Below are positions 25,471 to 38,289 of a DNA stretch of 64,000 nucleotides, in pieces. Both the position numbers and the translations under genes were made by a program. The stretch covers positions 12,086,577 to 12,150,576 of the forward strand of contig NW_004454207.1 in the NCBI RefSeq assembly GCF_000283155.1, read 5' to 3'. The notes beneath the pieces are model-generated. The model was not told where the DNA came from and searched no databases. It worked only from the letters and a program-made list of their open reading frames with translations. The stretch comes from Ceratotherium simum simum. Taxonomy: Eukaryota; Chordata; Mammalia; Perissodactyla; Rhinocerotidae. The number at the start of each line of letters is the position of its first letter. Positions within the stretch are counted from its first letter, which is position 1.

Positions 25471-26433
25471 TTTCAATCTTGATATCAAATTTCAAGTGTA
25501 AGGAAGATTTCAAATTCATTGCTTTCACTTTTTCATACAGGTTTCTGACCCTCTGATAGACATACACCAAAGAGTGAAATGGCAGTGGGCCAGGGAAATA
25601 TCTTCAGTTTTACTTTTTTCCTTTTCTTTTCTTTTTACATCCTTTATTTCAATGCTCTTTAACAGGAATTAGTATGTGTTCTTTTTTGTTGTTTTGTTTT
25701 TTCCAGACAAGCAATCAAAACAGTTTGTATGACAATGTCTTACAGATAGAGGTTTGGGTTTTTTGTTTGTTTAGCAGTAGATGTCTTTTTATAAAACCTT
25801 GCATATGGTGTCTTCTTTGGCTTAATGGTCACAATGTCATACCTCTAACTCTGGAGAAAGAAAAGAAAAACACATGTCCTGGCCTTAGTGTAATATATGA
25901 TCACAAACAGGGGAATAAAATTGTAGCAGAAAGCACCCTATATACCTACATGCCTAGGCTTAAAGGAATTCAACAGAGGCCTAAGAAAAATATGTTTGGC
26001 CTCTCTCTTCTATAGAATTCTGGTCTTCCACAGGCATTTAGGGTTGAGGAGAGAGGAAATGCTGGGTGTATTAGTTATAGGTCAACACTTGTATGGAGAG
26101 GGAGGAGAAAAGCCTGAGAGGGGAGTAACAAAGCAGTATATATGCATGTGGTGCCAGATCAGTTGTTGGGGGGTGGTGGGTGGGTTTTCATTTTTAGTTT
26201 ATTTCACAGGGCTAACTGAAGAGATGCATGATTATCACTGTCACAAAGAAAGTTTGAATCTAAAATTATGTCACAGGTACCAAATTACAATATTGATCTC
26301 GGAATGTAAAGGATTCGAATGATTTCAGATTTTGTCTCGATAGTTCTGAACCGGGAATAGCAAAGAAGTTGCACTCATACTCCTGTCTGTTAAAGTCCTT
26401 ATTTAGCCCATTTCCATGGAAACTGAAATCAGA

Positions 26434-26436
<3 letters not shown>

Positions 26437-26487
<51 letters not shown>

Positions 26488-26543
26488 GCGCGCACGCACA
26501 CACACATACACACGGAAAAAAGCTGTCTAGAGTTTGGGGTGGG

Positions 26544-26575
<32 letters not shown>
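26437..26575. repeat. Compound (CT)n(CA)n ... (GT)n microsatellite
   Basis: A CT run (26437-26467) passes directly into a CA run with a CGCGCGCACG patch (26467-26513). After ~30 unique bases it is followed by a GT run (~26543-26575). The CA and GT arms are complementary and could fold back on one strand. Arg/Glu-rich and Thr/His-rich open frames here are artefacts of the repeat. Confidence 0.95.
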
Positions 26576-26576
<1 letters not shown>

Positions 26577-28828
26577 AAGCATCCACAGGATAATTTCTGC
26601 GTGGACAGTCTCCCTTCAGTGATAACTTTCCAACAAATGGAAGAAAGGTCAAGCAATGGAAGAAAGGCCAGGCTGACTTCCTTTTTCAGAAGCCAACCTG
26701 TAATGCAGATGAAAAACCCAGGTCAGAAAAGCAAGCATATCACACCAGGCGCTTGCTACCAACTCCTTGGAGAATTCCATTTCATAACTGCATGTTCAAT
26801 TAATTTAGTTAACTAACTTGGAAATATTTTACGGTAGGAAGAGATCCACAGGAACTAAATTTAATCCCTTGGATTTTTGCCCACTTTGCTTTACTCACAA
26901 GCATCGACATTTCCCTAAATAGCCCAGAAAATAAAGGCCAAGGGAAAAGAGAAAATGAATGAGTTCATTTTAATATTTCAACATGTACTTAGTTAAGTTT
27001 CCATCCTAATGGCAAAGTAATATGTACACATTCCAGATTTATGGAGATATTTAGTAAATGATTCCATCTGAGTCCAAATCTCTGTTGAAGATAGGCCAAC
27101 ACTCAAGTTGCTGCCTATAAAAGGGCACTGCTAAAACCTACAGTAAGGATGGGAGAAGAATGAATACTGCCCCTCTCCATATTCCTCCAATGATGTCATC
27201 AGGCAACCTGGAGACTTTCCATACATGGACAATTTTTGATAGGGGGAAATATTTTACTTTCCATTTTTCTTCCTTTTTTACACAAGAAAAGATAAAAACA
27301 GGATTTCTTTTAAAATAATTTCACTTTAAAATGGATTGTAGATGATGATTTGGGATCTTAAATTAGATTCTCTTACCACACTCCTCAGCAAAGTTGGTGA
27401 GTTTGCAACTCATAAAGTATTTAGCTTTTACTGGAATCCAAAACAGGATGAATGATATGTTTCAGCTGGCAAAGATCAACAGGACAACAGGACAAAATTC
27501 ATGTTTGATCTTACACATGAGATTTTTGTTTTAAACCTAACTGCAGCATGTTCTCATTTGTGCTTCATACTTGAACGGGTAGTCTTATATAGGGATGAGT
27601 GTTCTGACAGTCTGTATTCAAAACCTGGGGGTGGGGGTGGGCAATGATTTTACTTTAGAAAATGGAAAAGTCATTTCTTAGGATTAAAAAATAATCAAGA
27701 GCAAAGAGTGGGGGGTGGAAAAACTAATATTTGTCATCACCAAGGCATGGCTCAAGATGCCAGGCCCCTTCTTGGGAGCAAACGTTATCTTCCCCAGGAT
27801 ATTACACTGAGATGACATTTCATCACCTACATGAAAATCTTCATTTCTGCAGAGAACATCACTGATTCACAATAATATTAAAAAAACAAAAATTCCCTTG
27901 AGTCATAGCACTTAAATCACCAAATTCAAAAACATCCATTGAGAGGGAGACCTAAAAGAATGTGTAATATGTACACAACAGCTTGCACAGGAACACAGAT
28001 GGTGAATCTGTAAGAATGTTGAGTCGCATGAACTGGGGGCCATCATATAAAAGATTCCAGGCTGTTATATTGGTCTGCATTTATATGAATTAAGAAATGT
28101 AAGGTTGTTAGCAAAGGGGCCCAGTTAATTTTTCACTTCAGTTGACATTGTATTGTAGAAAAATGACCAAAAAAAAAAAAACCCTGAAAGTAGTACTGAA
28201 TGTTGTTAACAGGCTTTGGCAATTGACCTTCCATCGTTAAAAAGTGAATTTTAGAAAGAATCAGCACTACTAAATAATTTTTATAAATGTACATACTGAG
28301 TTCAATGCTTAAACTTGAAATAACTGTAGTTGTGGCATTCTGAAATTTGTACCCCTGCATGCCTTTTATAACTGTGAAAAGAAAATCCTCTCCATACTTT
28401 ATTCTTTTACTATTTTAGATGTTTCAAAAAATATCCCTAGACTTTAGCCAGCGTGGCTGAAATGCTCCCCAAACAAACTTTTGCAAGTGTAAGCACTCAG
28501 GGGTTCCACTAAAGGGTGGCTGATACAGCTTCCAGACAAATTGTATCCTAAAAGTTATAGAATTATGCACCAATAGCTAAAGGACATGATTACAAGCTGA
28601 AATATTGTGACACACTGTGTAATGTCATACAATCAAATGCAATGTTTAGTAAACATACACCTTTTTGTCATTTTGTATTTATTTATACAGAATTAAAAAT
28701 AAAGCACAGGACTAAAAACAAATATATTTGTGTCCCTTTTGCATTACTTTGATGATGGCAAAGGGAAAACAACAAACACCACTGCAAAATGTTTGGCAAT
28801 CACACAGCATTAAAAATAAAGCAGATGC
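26576..28828. other. Intergenic DNA, nothing recognised
   Basis: AT-rich unique-looking sequence with no gene, no tRNA-like fold and no repeat landmark that I can name. A poly(A) run of about 13 bases lies near 28168. Confidence 0.5.
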
Positions 28829-29088
28829 AGGGCCAGCCCAGTGGCATAGTGGTTAAGTTCATGCGCTCCACTTCAGCAGCCCAGCGTTCACGGGTTCGGA
28901 TCCCAGATGCAGACCTACCCACCACTCATCAAGCCATGCGGTGGCGGCATCCCACATACAAAATAGGGGAAGATTGGCACGGATGTTAGCTCAGGGACAA
29001 TCTTCCTCAAGCAAGAAAGAAAAAAAAGAAGAAGAAGATTGGCAACAGATGTTAGGTTAGGCCCATTCTTCCTCACAAAAAAATTAAT
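28829..29088 (+). mobile_element. ERE SINE (equine repetitive element) with target duplication
   Basis: This is a tRNA-derived SINE specific to perissodactyls. It begins GGCCAGCCCAGTGGC and carries an A-box-like GTGGTTAAGTTCATGCGCTC and a B-box-like GGGTTCGGATCCCAG. It continues with CCCACATACAAAATAGGGGA, GGCACGGATGTTAGCTCAGG and an A-rich tail. A perfect 15-base target duplication, AAATAAAGCAGATGC, flanks it at 28814-28828 and 29089-29103. Confidence 0.96.
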
Positions 29089-29240
29089 AAATAAAGCAGA
29101 TGCTAAGCTGAACATTTATTAATATGTGATCTGCCAACCAAGAATCTTCTTACTCAGGTATTACAACTCAAGCATTTTTCAGAATGTGGTCCATAAGTGC
29201 CTTCCAGTCTGTTACTGGCATAAAAATGAGGGTAATGAAT

Positions 29241-29665
29241 GTCTTAGGCTGGGTCTCCCCCAGAATCAGACCCAGAGACAAAGATATGTGTGCAAGCAGT
29301 TTATTCTGGAGGTGATCCCAGGAGCACCTGCAGGGGAGAGGGAAGTGATACAAGAAAGGGAAGGAAGACAATAGGGGATTCATTAATGAACAGGTTACTT
29401 CTATGGGCAACAGGGTTCTGATCCCACTGGAGACCTCTGGGAGGCGGTTGTGGAAAATGCGTCAGAGTTGTTCGACCTGAATAATGAGGAAGCTGGAGTA
29501 TTTAACTTTCAACTGCCATCAGACACTAGATAAGGGCTCCTTATGGGGCATTAACTTGCCAGCACCTCCGCCTTGCCCCATCTGTGACCTGAAGAAGAGC
29601 CCTCAGGGAGAAAACTGCAGGTGTTCTTTAGATGCTGTTGGCATACACTAAAATGGTGAGTGCCA
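29241..29665 (+). repeat. Ancient interspersed repeat, family unresolved (copy B)
   Basis: Second copy of the element at 3356-3790, in the same orientation and with the same ordered landmarks (GTCTTAGGCTGGG, AGTTTATT, GGGAAGGAAGACAAT, AACAGGTTACT, ATCCCACTGGAGACC, GAGGAAGCTGGAG). Confidence 0.7.
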
Positions 29666-30077
29666 AAGGATATGGACAGAGCACCAGCAGGGTCTGCTAC
29701 AATGAGGAATATTCTTCAAGATATATACAGATAATGAGCAGAATCTTAATTTTCTGAGACACCATCGGTGTTAGGGCCTCAGGGCCATAAGCCAGGACTG
29801 AAAGCAGGCAAACGGAGGTCTGGTTAAGGTCTCCAGCAGAGTAACACCACCAAGGGAAAACTAAAAACTGGTTAAGGATATGGAAGAACTAAGGCTATAG
29901 GCATGGTCAACACAGATAAACATCATGACCCATCAGGTGCTCTGGAAGCTAGTACATTCTGAGGTATGAACAGAATTAAGAAACCAGGGGACTCCAGAAA
30001 AAACAGGTCTTTAGTGTTAGGACCAAGAAGAGCTCCAATTCTAGGTTTATCTTTATATATACAAGAAACTTCATATC

Positions 30078-30236
30078 CAGTGGCGTGCTGATAAACTTTA
30101 ACAACTGGCTTTCTGGGGAAGAGGGGGCATAATCAATTTCAAGCTACTCACAGTTTAATAACCGGATCACAAAATTCCTAAAAATTTAACAGTTGTCTCT
30201 CGCAAGCTGGCATGAGCCAGCACCAGCACACCATTG
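30078..30236. mobile_element. hAT-like MITE
   Basis: A ~160-base element with inverted termini. The start is CAGTGGCGTGCTG, and the end read in reverse complement is CAATGGTGTGCTGG. It contains AACTTTAACAACTGGCT, AATTTAACAGTTGTCTCTCG and CAAGCTGGCATGAGCCAGCA. A partial relative of its 3' end is seen at 48145-48187. No target duplication is recognisable. The flank 29666-30077 holds nothing that I recognise. Confidence 0.6.
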
Positions 30237-33200
30237 CCTAGAGCTCTCCACCCAACATCCAGCCACTTTTTGAGGTTTGAAGGGCTAATGGCTAACCACT
30301 AAGACATATCCAGTTCCTGACGTCGGAGGTTATGCCTGTAACTACCTCAGAACCTGTGTGGGTGGATGACACTATTGATTTGGGTCTTGGGGATACTCAG
30401 TGGAGGCTGACCTCCTGGCATCCTCTGAGTCCCCTTCATTGTTATCTTCCTTAGAGCCTCTGAAGCCCTTTGTGTCTGGAATTAAGATTCTGGCAGAAGT
30501 GCCTCTGGGTCAGACTTTGGCAGTCCTTTACTCGCACCTGCCCATTGGCATCTATAATGTGTCTATTCCATTGCATGTCTATTCCAATAGCTTATTCACT
30601 AACATTTGCACCATGTATTTATAAGAAAAATCAAACTATACTCATATCCAAAAGCAGAAGAACCTGGAACTGTCATGAGTACTTAAGTTAATGAATGTTT
30701 ATTGAACCACAGCCCTGTGCTCAACCCTCTTCTGGATATTGTAGATAATGCAGATTTTGTCTGCCCCAAACCATGAACAAAATGTTGCACATGCAATTCA
30801 ACAGAGAGGCATGTTCAATTCACACAACACCTAGCTTCCTCCTCACCCAGAGATCAGGGATCCCTGTCTCTCCCCATCACATCCTAACCGAGGTCATTGT
30901 CAACCACAGCTATAAGAAGCCACCACTTTTCTGCAAGCCAAAGCTCAAACAGCTGCACACCACTAATGCCACTAATTGGCATTAACCATGACCTTCATAT
31001 TTTAAAATAATCATTGCCTTCCAAGTGATTTATATCACCTAAAACCTGTATTTCTTTAACTATTAAGTTCTACATTTTTCTAAACTTCCTGATAGCCACA
31101 CAACTTCCACTCCGGGTTTATGCTGAATTGTGTTCCAAGTTCTTGGTTGTTTCTTCTGTGTTCAGAAAGAAAGATCTATTTTCAAAATAAAATATCCCCT
31201 TTCCTTGTCTGTCTCTGGTCTTACATAAGTTTAAAGTTACTAAGACACCTCTCATGTACTCTTCAGATATCTTTGCAACTCAGTAAACTCTCCCCACACC
31301 TCTTCACTGCTAAGGTGGCAAATTGGAGTTGAATTCCTCTGTTCCCATGTTTTATGACAAAGGACTTCTTAATTGCGTCTATTGGAATATTAGAGAATAA
31401 AAGTGTACAAAGTTCCAATTATTTGTACATGGCTGCTCTGGAAGTTCTAGTATTCAGAAGGCATCTCAAGGAAGGCCTGGAAAGAAAGGAACCATCCAGA
31501 AGCTCTTTATCTTTATCTTTCTAGGGCTTCTCTTCATGGTAGCTGCCTCTTAGCTCTGATCAAGGCTATGATTTTAAACTCCCTTGTATAATTTTCTGCT
31601 CTCATCTGAAGCCTAGTAGCAGAAAATAGCAATGTGAATAACAAGAACTTTTCAATATAGTTCCAACATTTCCTTAAGTGGTATTCAAATAGAAGCATTT
31701 CTTTACTATTCCCTGGCAGATTTTCCTTTGGGGAAATTGTGATCTACAAAATATTTCATTTTCTACTACATCTCTCCCATCCTTCTGTCCACAGCAGCCA
31801 GATGGTACTTCTTATTAGTGGAAGAAATAATCAGACAAAAACAACTGGCTGCTGAACAATTAGAAATACTGCCTGGTATATTTTTCCCAAGTACTCACTC
31901 TTGGTTCCAGGTAGCACGAATGTGTCAGCTTTAACATTTCTCAGCATCTTAAGTTCCAAGGCAACATTTCTAAACCCTCAGCTTCATCTCAAAACTGAAC
32001 TGAACTCCAGGGACAGTGATAGGATTCAAGATGACAGGCTGTCACTTAGGAATCACCACGGGATTAGAGTACCTGAATAGGCAAGAAGGAGATGAAATGG
32101 GAGAGAGGAAGAGTGGAGTGCCTAAACTGTATTTAAATACACTTCATTTCCTTAACACAGTATTTTTTACAGCATTTTTTCTCATCAGGTGTTTGGCTGT
32201 TTGGAGCTGCCATTTCTAGATATCCTAGAACTTGTCAATGGTGGAGGTATACCTTTTTTAAAAATACATAATATTAGTAAAAGTTACCTAAATGGATTTT
32301 TTTTCTGTTGAAACCCTACTGATTTATATTAGCATTCCAGAAGGTTTTAATTTCAAATTAATTTTAAATTAAGTTACTCTTGGGTTTAAATTATTCTGCC
32401 CATCAGTCTTTTGACTAATGATTGCCAAATTCCTTAATGAACTAGGGAAACTGGTATTTCAAAGAACCACTTGGTTAAATGGAATCACAACATATATCAC
32501 TATAAAAGAGAAGTTCTATGGAGCGAGGTTATTTCCTCCAACTGACAAGGAGATTAAAAAGATGCTTTGTTGATCCAATTACAAATTTTATATCTTAATT
32601 GGTCCGTGTGAAAAATAGCATCTCTGGCAAAGTGGTCCTCTGGAAGGAATGAACTTGATTATTACCTGTTGCACACAAATCATAATTTTCTTCAATCATT
32701 AACAGTTCCTCTTAACTCCTTGCATCCACTCACTCATCAAACTTTCCAACTTCCTACACAAAAGTCACTTAAATTTCCCGAAAACCACCCACCAAAGAAA
32801 ATATAGAGAATACTCAGAATCTATGAGACAGGTGGAAAAATGCAGTGGAAAATTGGGTGGGATTTAAACATTTCTCCTGTCCATATTAGCTTCTAATTCA
32901 AGACTAAGTTAATAAGTTGCTTCAGATGATGAAAAGTGAGAAACAATTCTCTAAAATCAAAGAAACTTTGATATCTCATGGAAATGATATTTGTAAAATG
33001 TTGCCACTGCTGGAGCACTCCAGATTTAGCTCATTTAATTGCAGTCATGTTAGCTTTCATGATTTTTTGCCATCATTTTTGAGACATTTGTATATAGCTA
33101 TGAATATAAGAAATCAAAGTAAACGTTAAAACAAATAAATCATTAAAAATTTTATTTAATCTTGTGTAAATGCTTTGTTGTATTTTATAAATGGTTTATC

Positions 33201-34250
33201 TTATATAGAAGTAAATTTATTAAAAATTCAAACCATGTAGGGAATTTTGGATACCCTATATATTAAAAGTCTTAAAATTGTTGTTTACTTCTAACCTGGT
33301 GATTCCATAATAGAATACCTTCGCTGCAGCATTAACTTGGAGGCCTACTGTAGCATCTGTTTTGGAAACAGATAGATACTAAGTAGATCATTTTCAAGAC
33401 AAGTCTGCTCAGACCAACCATTGGCCCTACATTGTGGTGGGCATGAATTGTGATGAGACCTATGGTGGGGACAAGAGGGTGTGAAGGGTAACACAGGACC
33501 CCCTTTCCCAAGAGAAACTCATCTCAGTCATCTTACTGGCAGCAAGTATGTACTATCAGCATCCTATAGGAGTGAACAGTGTGTTGTTTGTGCTTGACTG
33601 GTTTTACTGAAAGTGGAAGTTCCCTGACATACAGTCATTCAGGAATAATGAGTATACAGTACAAGTGACACTGAAAGATGCAGGGGTCAGTATAGCTTAG
33701 AAAAGAATTAAAGAGAGCAAGGGAGTGACAAAGCATTTTGGAGGCAACTGCAGCAAGAATGAAGGCTTAATTTGTACTGCCTGCGCTTCCTCTGCTCTAT
33801 GGCACTATCTGTTTTTAGTGTCCTGCAAAGGGTCATCACCCATAATCCCAAAGATTCACTCTTCACTAAAAAGCCCAAATGACTCAGGATCTGATGGACT
33901 ATAGAAGTATGACCTCTTTGTGACACTACTAAATTAACCAAGAAGTGAATGGAGAAGGTATACATGCTTTCTCAGTAGCATAGCATTGGTTTCGTTTAAT
34001 TGTATATGAGAGTCACTGAGTATCTGCTCAATAATAGGCAGCTACGGGAGAAACTCAGCCTACAGGGGAACCTATACCTACACAGAAAAAGAAGATAGGC
34101 ATACCAATACTAGCATCGAAGAGACTCATTCGTATCTGCAATGCCTTCCACCCACCTCTAAATCCCACCACTCTCAAGACATCTCCTCTGCTAATTTGGA
34201 AGCACGGTGGAAAATTGTCTTAACTTAACCACACCCCTCAAATCCCATTT
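30237..34250. other. Intergenic DNA, nothing recognised
   Basis: Four kilobases of AT-rich unique-looking DNA. Small open frames occur on both strands (30400-30624 and 31120-31332, for example) but none has family features, splice context or a supported start. I see no RNA gene. Confidence 0.5.
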
Positions 34251-34775
34251 CTATTCACTGTGTTATTAGAATGAATTAGGTTGCAAGTAACCAAAAAGCC
34301 AACTCAAAATACCTTAAACAATAAAAGGTTTATGTAATTTGAAAGTCTAGTGTTAGGGCATGCAGGTTTCAGGGCAGGTTTGATTCAACAGTTCAACAGT
34401 GAAATTGAAGTCCTAGGCTCCTTCCTCCACATATCAACTTTATCCTCAGGCTGTTTCCCCTTTCTGGTCTCCAGATATCTCTAGTGACTCCCAGAGCTAC
34501 GTCGTCTTCAAAATAGGGAGAGAGTCAATCTAGCTCTAAAGATCCTGGAAGCTTCTTACCCAGGAATACCTAGTACTGTGTCACAAATCCATCCCTGAAC
34601 CAATATCTACAACCAAGGAATGGGATTACTCTTAGAAGCTCAGGCCTAAGTGACAGGTCTCCCCCCAGTGCCAAGAGTAGGATCAGTTTCCTCAAAAGCA
34701 ATTGGGGGAATAGGACCAAAATTCTCAAGTTTGAGGAAAAGCTATGCAGAAATACACCATGGTTACTAGGCTGGA
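34251..34775. repeat. Possible old interspersed repeat, family unresolved
   Basis: The segment (AATTAGGTTGCAAGTAACC, CCAACTCAAAATACCTTAAA, later CATCCCTGAACCAATATCTA and GGGATTACTC) resembles a common mammalian repeat with the motif AACTCAAAnTGGCTTAAACA and CATCCCTGAACCAATCACTG. I cannot name it with certainty. Confidence 0.45.
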
Positions 34776-36158
34776 GAAGGAAAACCACGGAGATGCAATC
34801 TTTCCCTACAAGGAGAAGCCACTATCCACACTCTGTCCTGCCTCATTGCTCTCCTCATACCATAAGCATCAAGGGAGCCCAGACTTGGTGTTTTGTGTTT
34901 TGAAAGATAAGAAATAGGGGAGGGCATGGCACATACAGGCCTGAGTTCAGAAATATTCCTTTCCTGTTTAACAAAATGAGCTACTTTTTTAAGCCAGATG
35001 ATTTTAGCCAATAGTGGACCACAGGCTAGGCAGTGTCAGCAGGGGCTGTGGATAGAACAGGGCCATGACTGACACATCCAGCACACTAGAAAATTCCACA
35101 CACTAGTTATTTGGGGAACACGAGCACACAGAAAGAAGCTGCCCAGTGGACTGGCTGTCAGAGGACTCAAGAACATAGGACAGTTCTATGCCATAGCCAA
35201 GGATAGAGGAGAGCACCCTTAAGAAGTAACTCCCAAAATGCACTGCTGTCTGGGAATCCACCCCTTTCATCTGTGGCCGTAATCTATTCTCCTCTTCCCT
35301 GCCATCCTCACCTCTTCCTCCTCCTTAGGCTTCACCTCTCAGCAGTGAGGAGGACAAGAGCACTCATATCAATAGAGTGAGCATAATCCCACTGTTTCTC
35401 TGCTCTCTTATCAGGCATGGCCCCACTTTAGATGTTTTAATCCTTGTAGTTATTTTTCAAGCAAAAACAGGAGGACCTACAGGTGTCCCATTTCATCAAC
35501 GTGACTAAGGAGCAAGAAGCTATAAAACTGGAGGTTTTACTCATAGGAGTATTTCATTGGCAAGAAGGGTGAAGCTAGCCCTCTTGTAGTTTCTTACCCT
35601 CTTGTTGCTCCAGTGCCCACAATGCGTACTAGGCCCTGCTTCTCAAATACTTTCCTCCGAAAGGAGTTAAGCCAGCTGGTAGTGAACGTCCAAGCCATAA
35701 TTTATGCCTGTAACTCTATGCCCTAGCACGGGAAAACCTACTGAAATGGCCTAGCCTAGAGCAGTGAGTGGATCACCAAAAGTATCTCTCTATATGGAGG
35801 CCAACTTGTTACAAGGCTATAAAAGATTACTCCTTTTAGGGGATTTTTTCTATGTTCTCTTATCTGTGTCACTCCAGATCCTTGTTTGCCTTTCAAGCTT
35901 GATAAATGGAGGAGCTCATGGTCAGAATAGTTATTTGCTATCAGCAAAATTTAATGGCACTAGTTAATTTATAGGGAACAACAGGCTTCATTAAATGCTG
36001 AAGTCTGCCTGAATCATTCACCTCTGCAACAGAGGTGTACGTGGCAGCTGATGGGTTGTTTTTGTTTTGGCTGCATTACAGCAGGCTGCTCTGACATTAT
36101 GTAGTCCATCAAAGGACTGAAAGGTAATTCAAGAAGGATCTGCACCATGGAAGTCCAG
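34776..36158. other. Intergenic DNA, nothing recognised
   Basis: Unique-looking sequence, slightly more GC-rich than its surroundings. It holds no supported gene, RNA gene or repeat. Confidence 0.5.
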
Positions 36159-36691
36159 TGTGGGCGATCAGAATTGGCCACCCCAAAATGTGTCTCTTTG
36201 GCATGAGGATTATTTGGGTTGGTTAGTTTTAAAAATTGCAGACATGGGCGAAGCTCTGAAAAGTAGAATTTACCCTTTGTAAGAGACATTTCCATTTGTG
36301 AAGGAAATCTCCATTTGTAAAGATATCTCCCTCTCTGTACCAGGAAGAAAGAGGGATGACCTTATCTCCAAAAACTCTTATGAATACAGAAGGCAGACGG
36401 GACTTAAATCTGCATAATAACCTTACTCTTGTTTACTGTGCTTTTCCGGTAATCTCCCATAACTGACTCCCCCCACCCCCAACATCCTCCTTTGTCTTTA
36501 GCTGAAGAGGGTATTTAAGATGAAAGCCTCTGCCATTTTGTTGAGTTGCCCAGTTTTTCCTGGGTCTCTCCCATGTGTACATGTTATAAAGCTTTGTTTG
36601 ATTCTCTCCTGTTATTCTGTCTCATATCAATTTAAATCATACCCCAGCCAGAAGGACCCTGAGGATAGAGGAAATCTCTTCCTCCCCTACA
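36159..36691 (+). mobile_element. Solo LTR, ERV1-like (class I endogenous retrovirus)
   Basis: A 533-base segment starts TGTGGGCGATCAG and ends CCTCCCCTACA. It has LTR architecture: a TATTTAAG box near 36510, then GTTATAAAGCTTTGTTTGATTC and CTCCTGTTATTCTGTCTCAT, and an R/U5-like end with CCCCAGCCAGAAGGACC and GGAAATCTCTTCCTCCCC. No internal retroviral genes are next to it, so it is a solitary non-coding LTR. A clear 4-base target duplication is not visible. Confidence 0.6.
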
Positions 36692-37240
36692 TGAGCATGC
36701 TATGTATTTATTTGGTCCCATTCAGACTTATTTATCATTTCTGGTATATGAGGAAATATTTTTACATTAAGAACTATAATTCTACAGATTACAATTGAGC
36801 ATGGGCTTAAAGAGAAAACAACAGCACAAGTCACATTTACATGTACGGTTAGTGATACAATCATAAAATATATCTGGCCAATATTGCGGACAGTGATTCT
36901 CAGACTTACAAAGTTATGGCAGCTCTTTGCTTGTTTAGTTTCCAATGGCTCCATATTCTGCCCCTGAGCGGCTTAATTTTTTTTAATTATGTTAAAATTT
37001 ATTTTGTTTTGAGGGTTTTAATTTTCTTAGAATTCCATGACAACCTTCAAAGTCACTGAAAGACAGCTCCAGGATTGTAATAAAATCTGAAGTGAAGAAT
37101 CAGTGATTCACGGCTTCGAGAATTAAACAATACAAATTTAAACTAAGCCAACATTCTTTAGGTTTCCATCGCTAAAAATAGAGTTTGCCTCTTTTTTAAA
37201 CCATTTTGTTACAAGTCACCCAGTGGCAAGATTCTGGATT

Positions 37241-37422
37241 GTTGGGCTTCTCAAACTTTGGCACAAGAATCACCTGGAGGATTTGTTGAAACACAGATGG
37301 GTGGGCCTCACCCCCAGAGATTCTTCAGTAGGTCTGGGGTGCAGTGCAAGAATTTTCATCTCTAATAAGCTCCCAGTCGATGCTGATGCTGCCAGCCCAT
37401 GGATCACAGACTCTAATTCTTC
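37241..37422 (+). mobile_element. MER20 (hAT-Charlie nonautonomous DNA transposon)
   Basis: Same family as 2034-2223. It carries CTTCTCAAACTTTGG, AGAATCACCTGGAGGATTTG, CTCACCCCCAGAGATTCTTC, AGTAGGTCTGGGGTG and GATGCTGATGCTGCCAGCCC. It is somewhat more diverged at its right end. Confidence 0.8.
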
Positions 37423-38124
37423 ACATACCTGAGGTCTACATTATGTGGCAAGACAAAGCCCCAAACTCCTTACCTTTTTTTCATAGGGTATAATAAGGAC
37501 AAAAAAAGCAACCACAGTATTTGGTCTCATTGTCATTATTGTCATGAGAGATACAGGGATGCATCTAGAGACAATGACCATATCCACTGAAGATGTGAAA
37601 ACAATGGCAAAACTAAAATCTGGTTCAAGAATCAGCCATTTAGGTTAATGCCATAGCCCCAGGGAGCATTTGACCATTTGGTTCTGGTGATTTTGACTAC
37701 CTACTTTCCTGCCTTCAATTCACTAACACCTATTCTTTAATTTAGGGCAGGAAATTCTGTGGACGCAAGAATGTTGCCTGAGAATGTGAATGGTCCCTAG
37801 GAAGAAGTAAACAAACCTAGACAATAATGCAAGTAATGTGAATCCAGCTGGCTGTAGAATGAAAAATTCAACCAGCTGTGTGTTCACTCTCCAAGATGCT
37901 GAATACACAGGTTGATTAATTTTTTCATTACCAAAGTTCCACTAAATTAACTGATTATCAGGAGTGGGGAGGTGATGAGGAAAGAAGATATTAGCTTTAC
38001 TAAAATAAGCAGTAGTTGGTTTTTTTGTTGACAAGTTAGGGAGGAAGGAAACAAACGTTTATCGGCACCTTCAAGGACCAGCCCTGAGTTCATTCCATAA
38101 ACAGTTCAGCCCAGAAGTTGGTAT

Positions 38125-38265
38125 ATATATTATTTTCCCCATTTAGCATAAGGAAATTAAGGCTCATAAAGCTTAAGTAACATGCCCAAGGTCATTATGC
38201 TACTAAATAGCAGATCTAGGTTACAACAAAATCATGCCTTTTCCTCTACACATACTAGTCCTGCT
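38125..38265 (-). repeat. MIR SINE fragment, antisense (first of a pair)
   Basis: The + strand shows TTTTCCCCATTTAGCATAAGG, AATTAAGGCTCATAAAGCTTAAG and TAACATGCCCAAGGTCATTATGCTACTAAATAGCAG. This is the antisense MIR core, diverged. Confidence 0.7.
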
Positions 38266-38289
38266 GATGTAGCTTCTCTTACTACTGAT

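Noticed and set aside
26266..26656. Arg/Glu-rich and Cys/Val-rich open frames
   Set aside because: Direct translation of the CT/CA/GT microsatellite.
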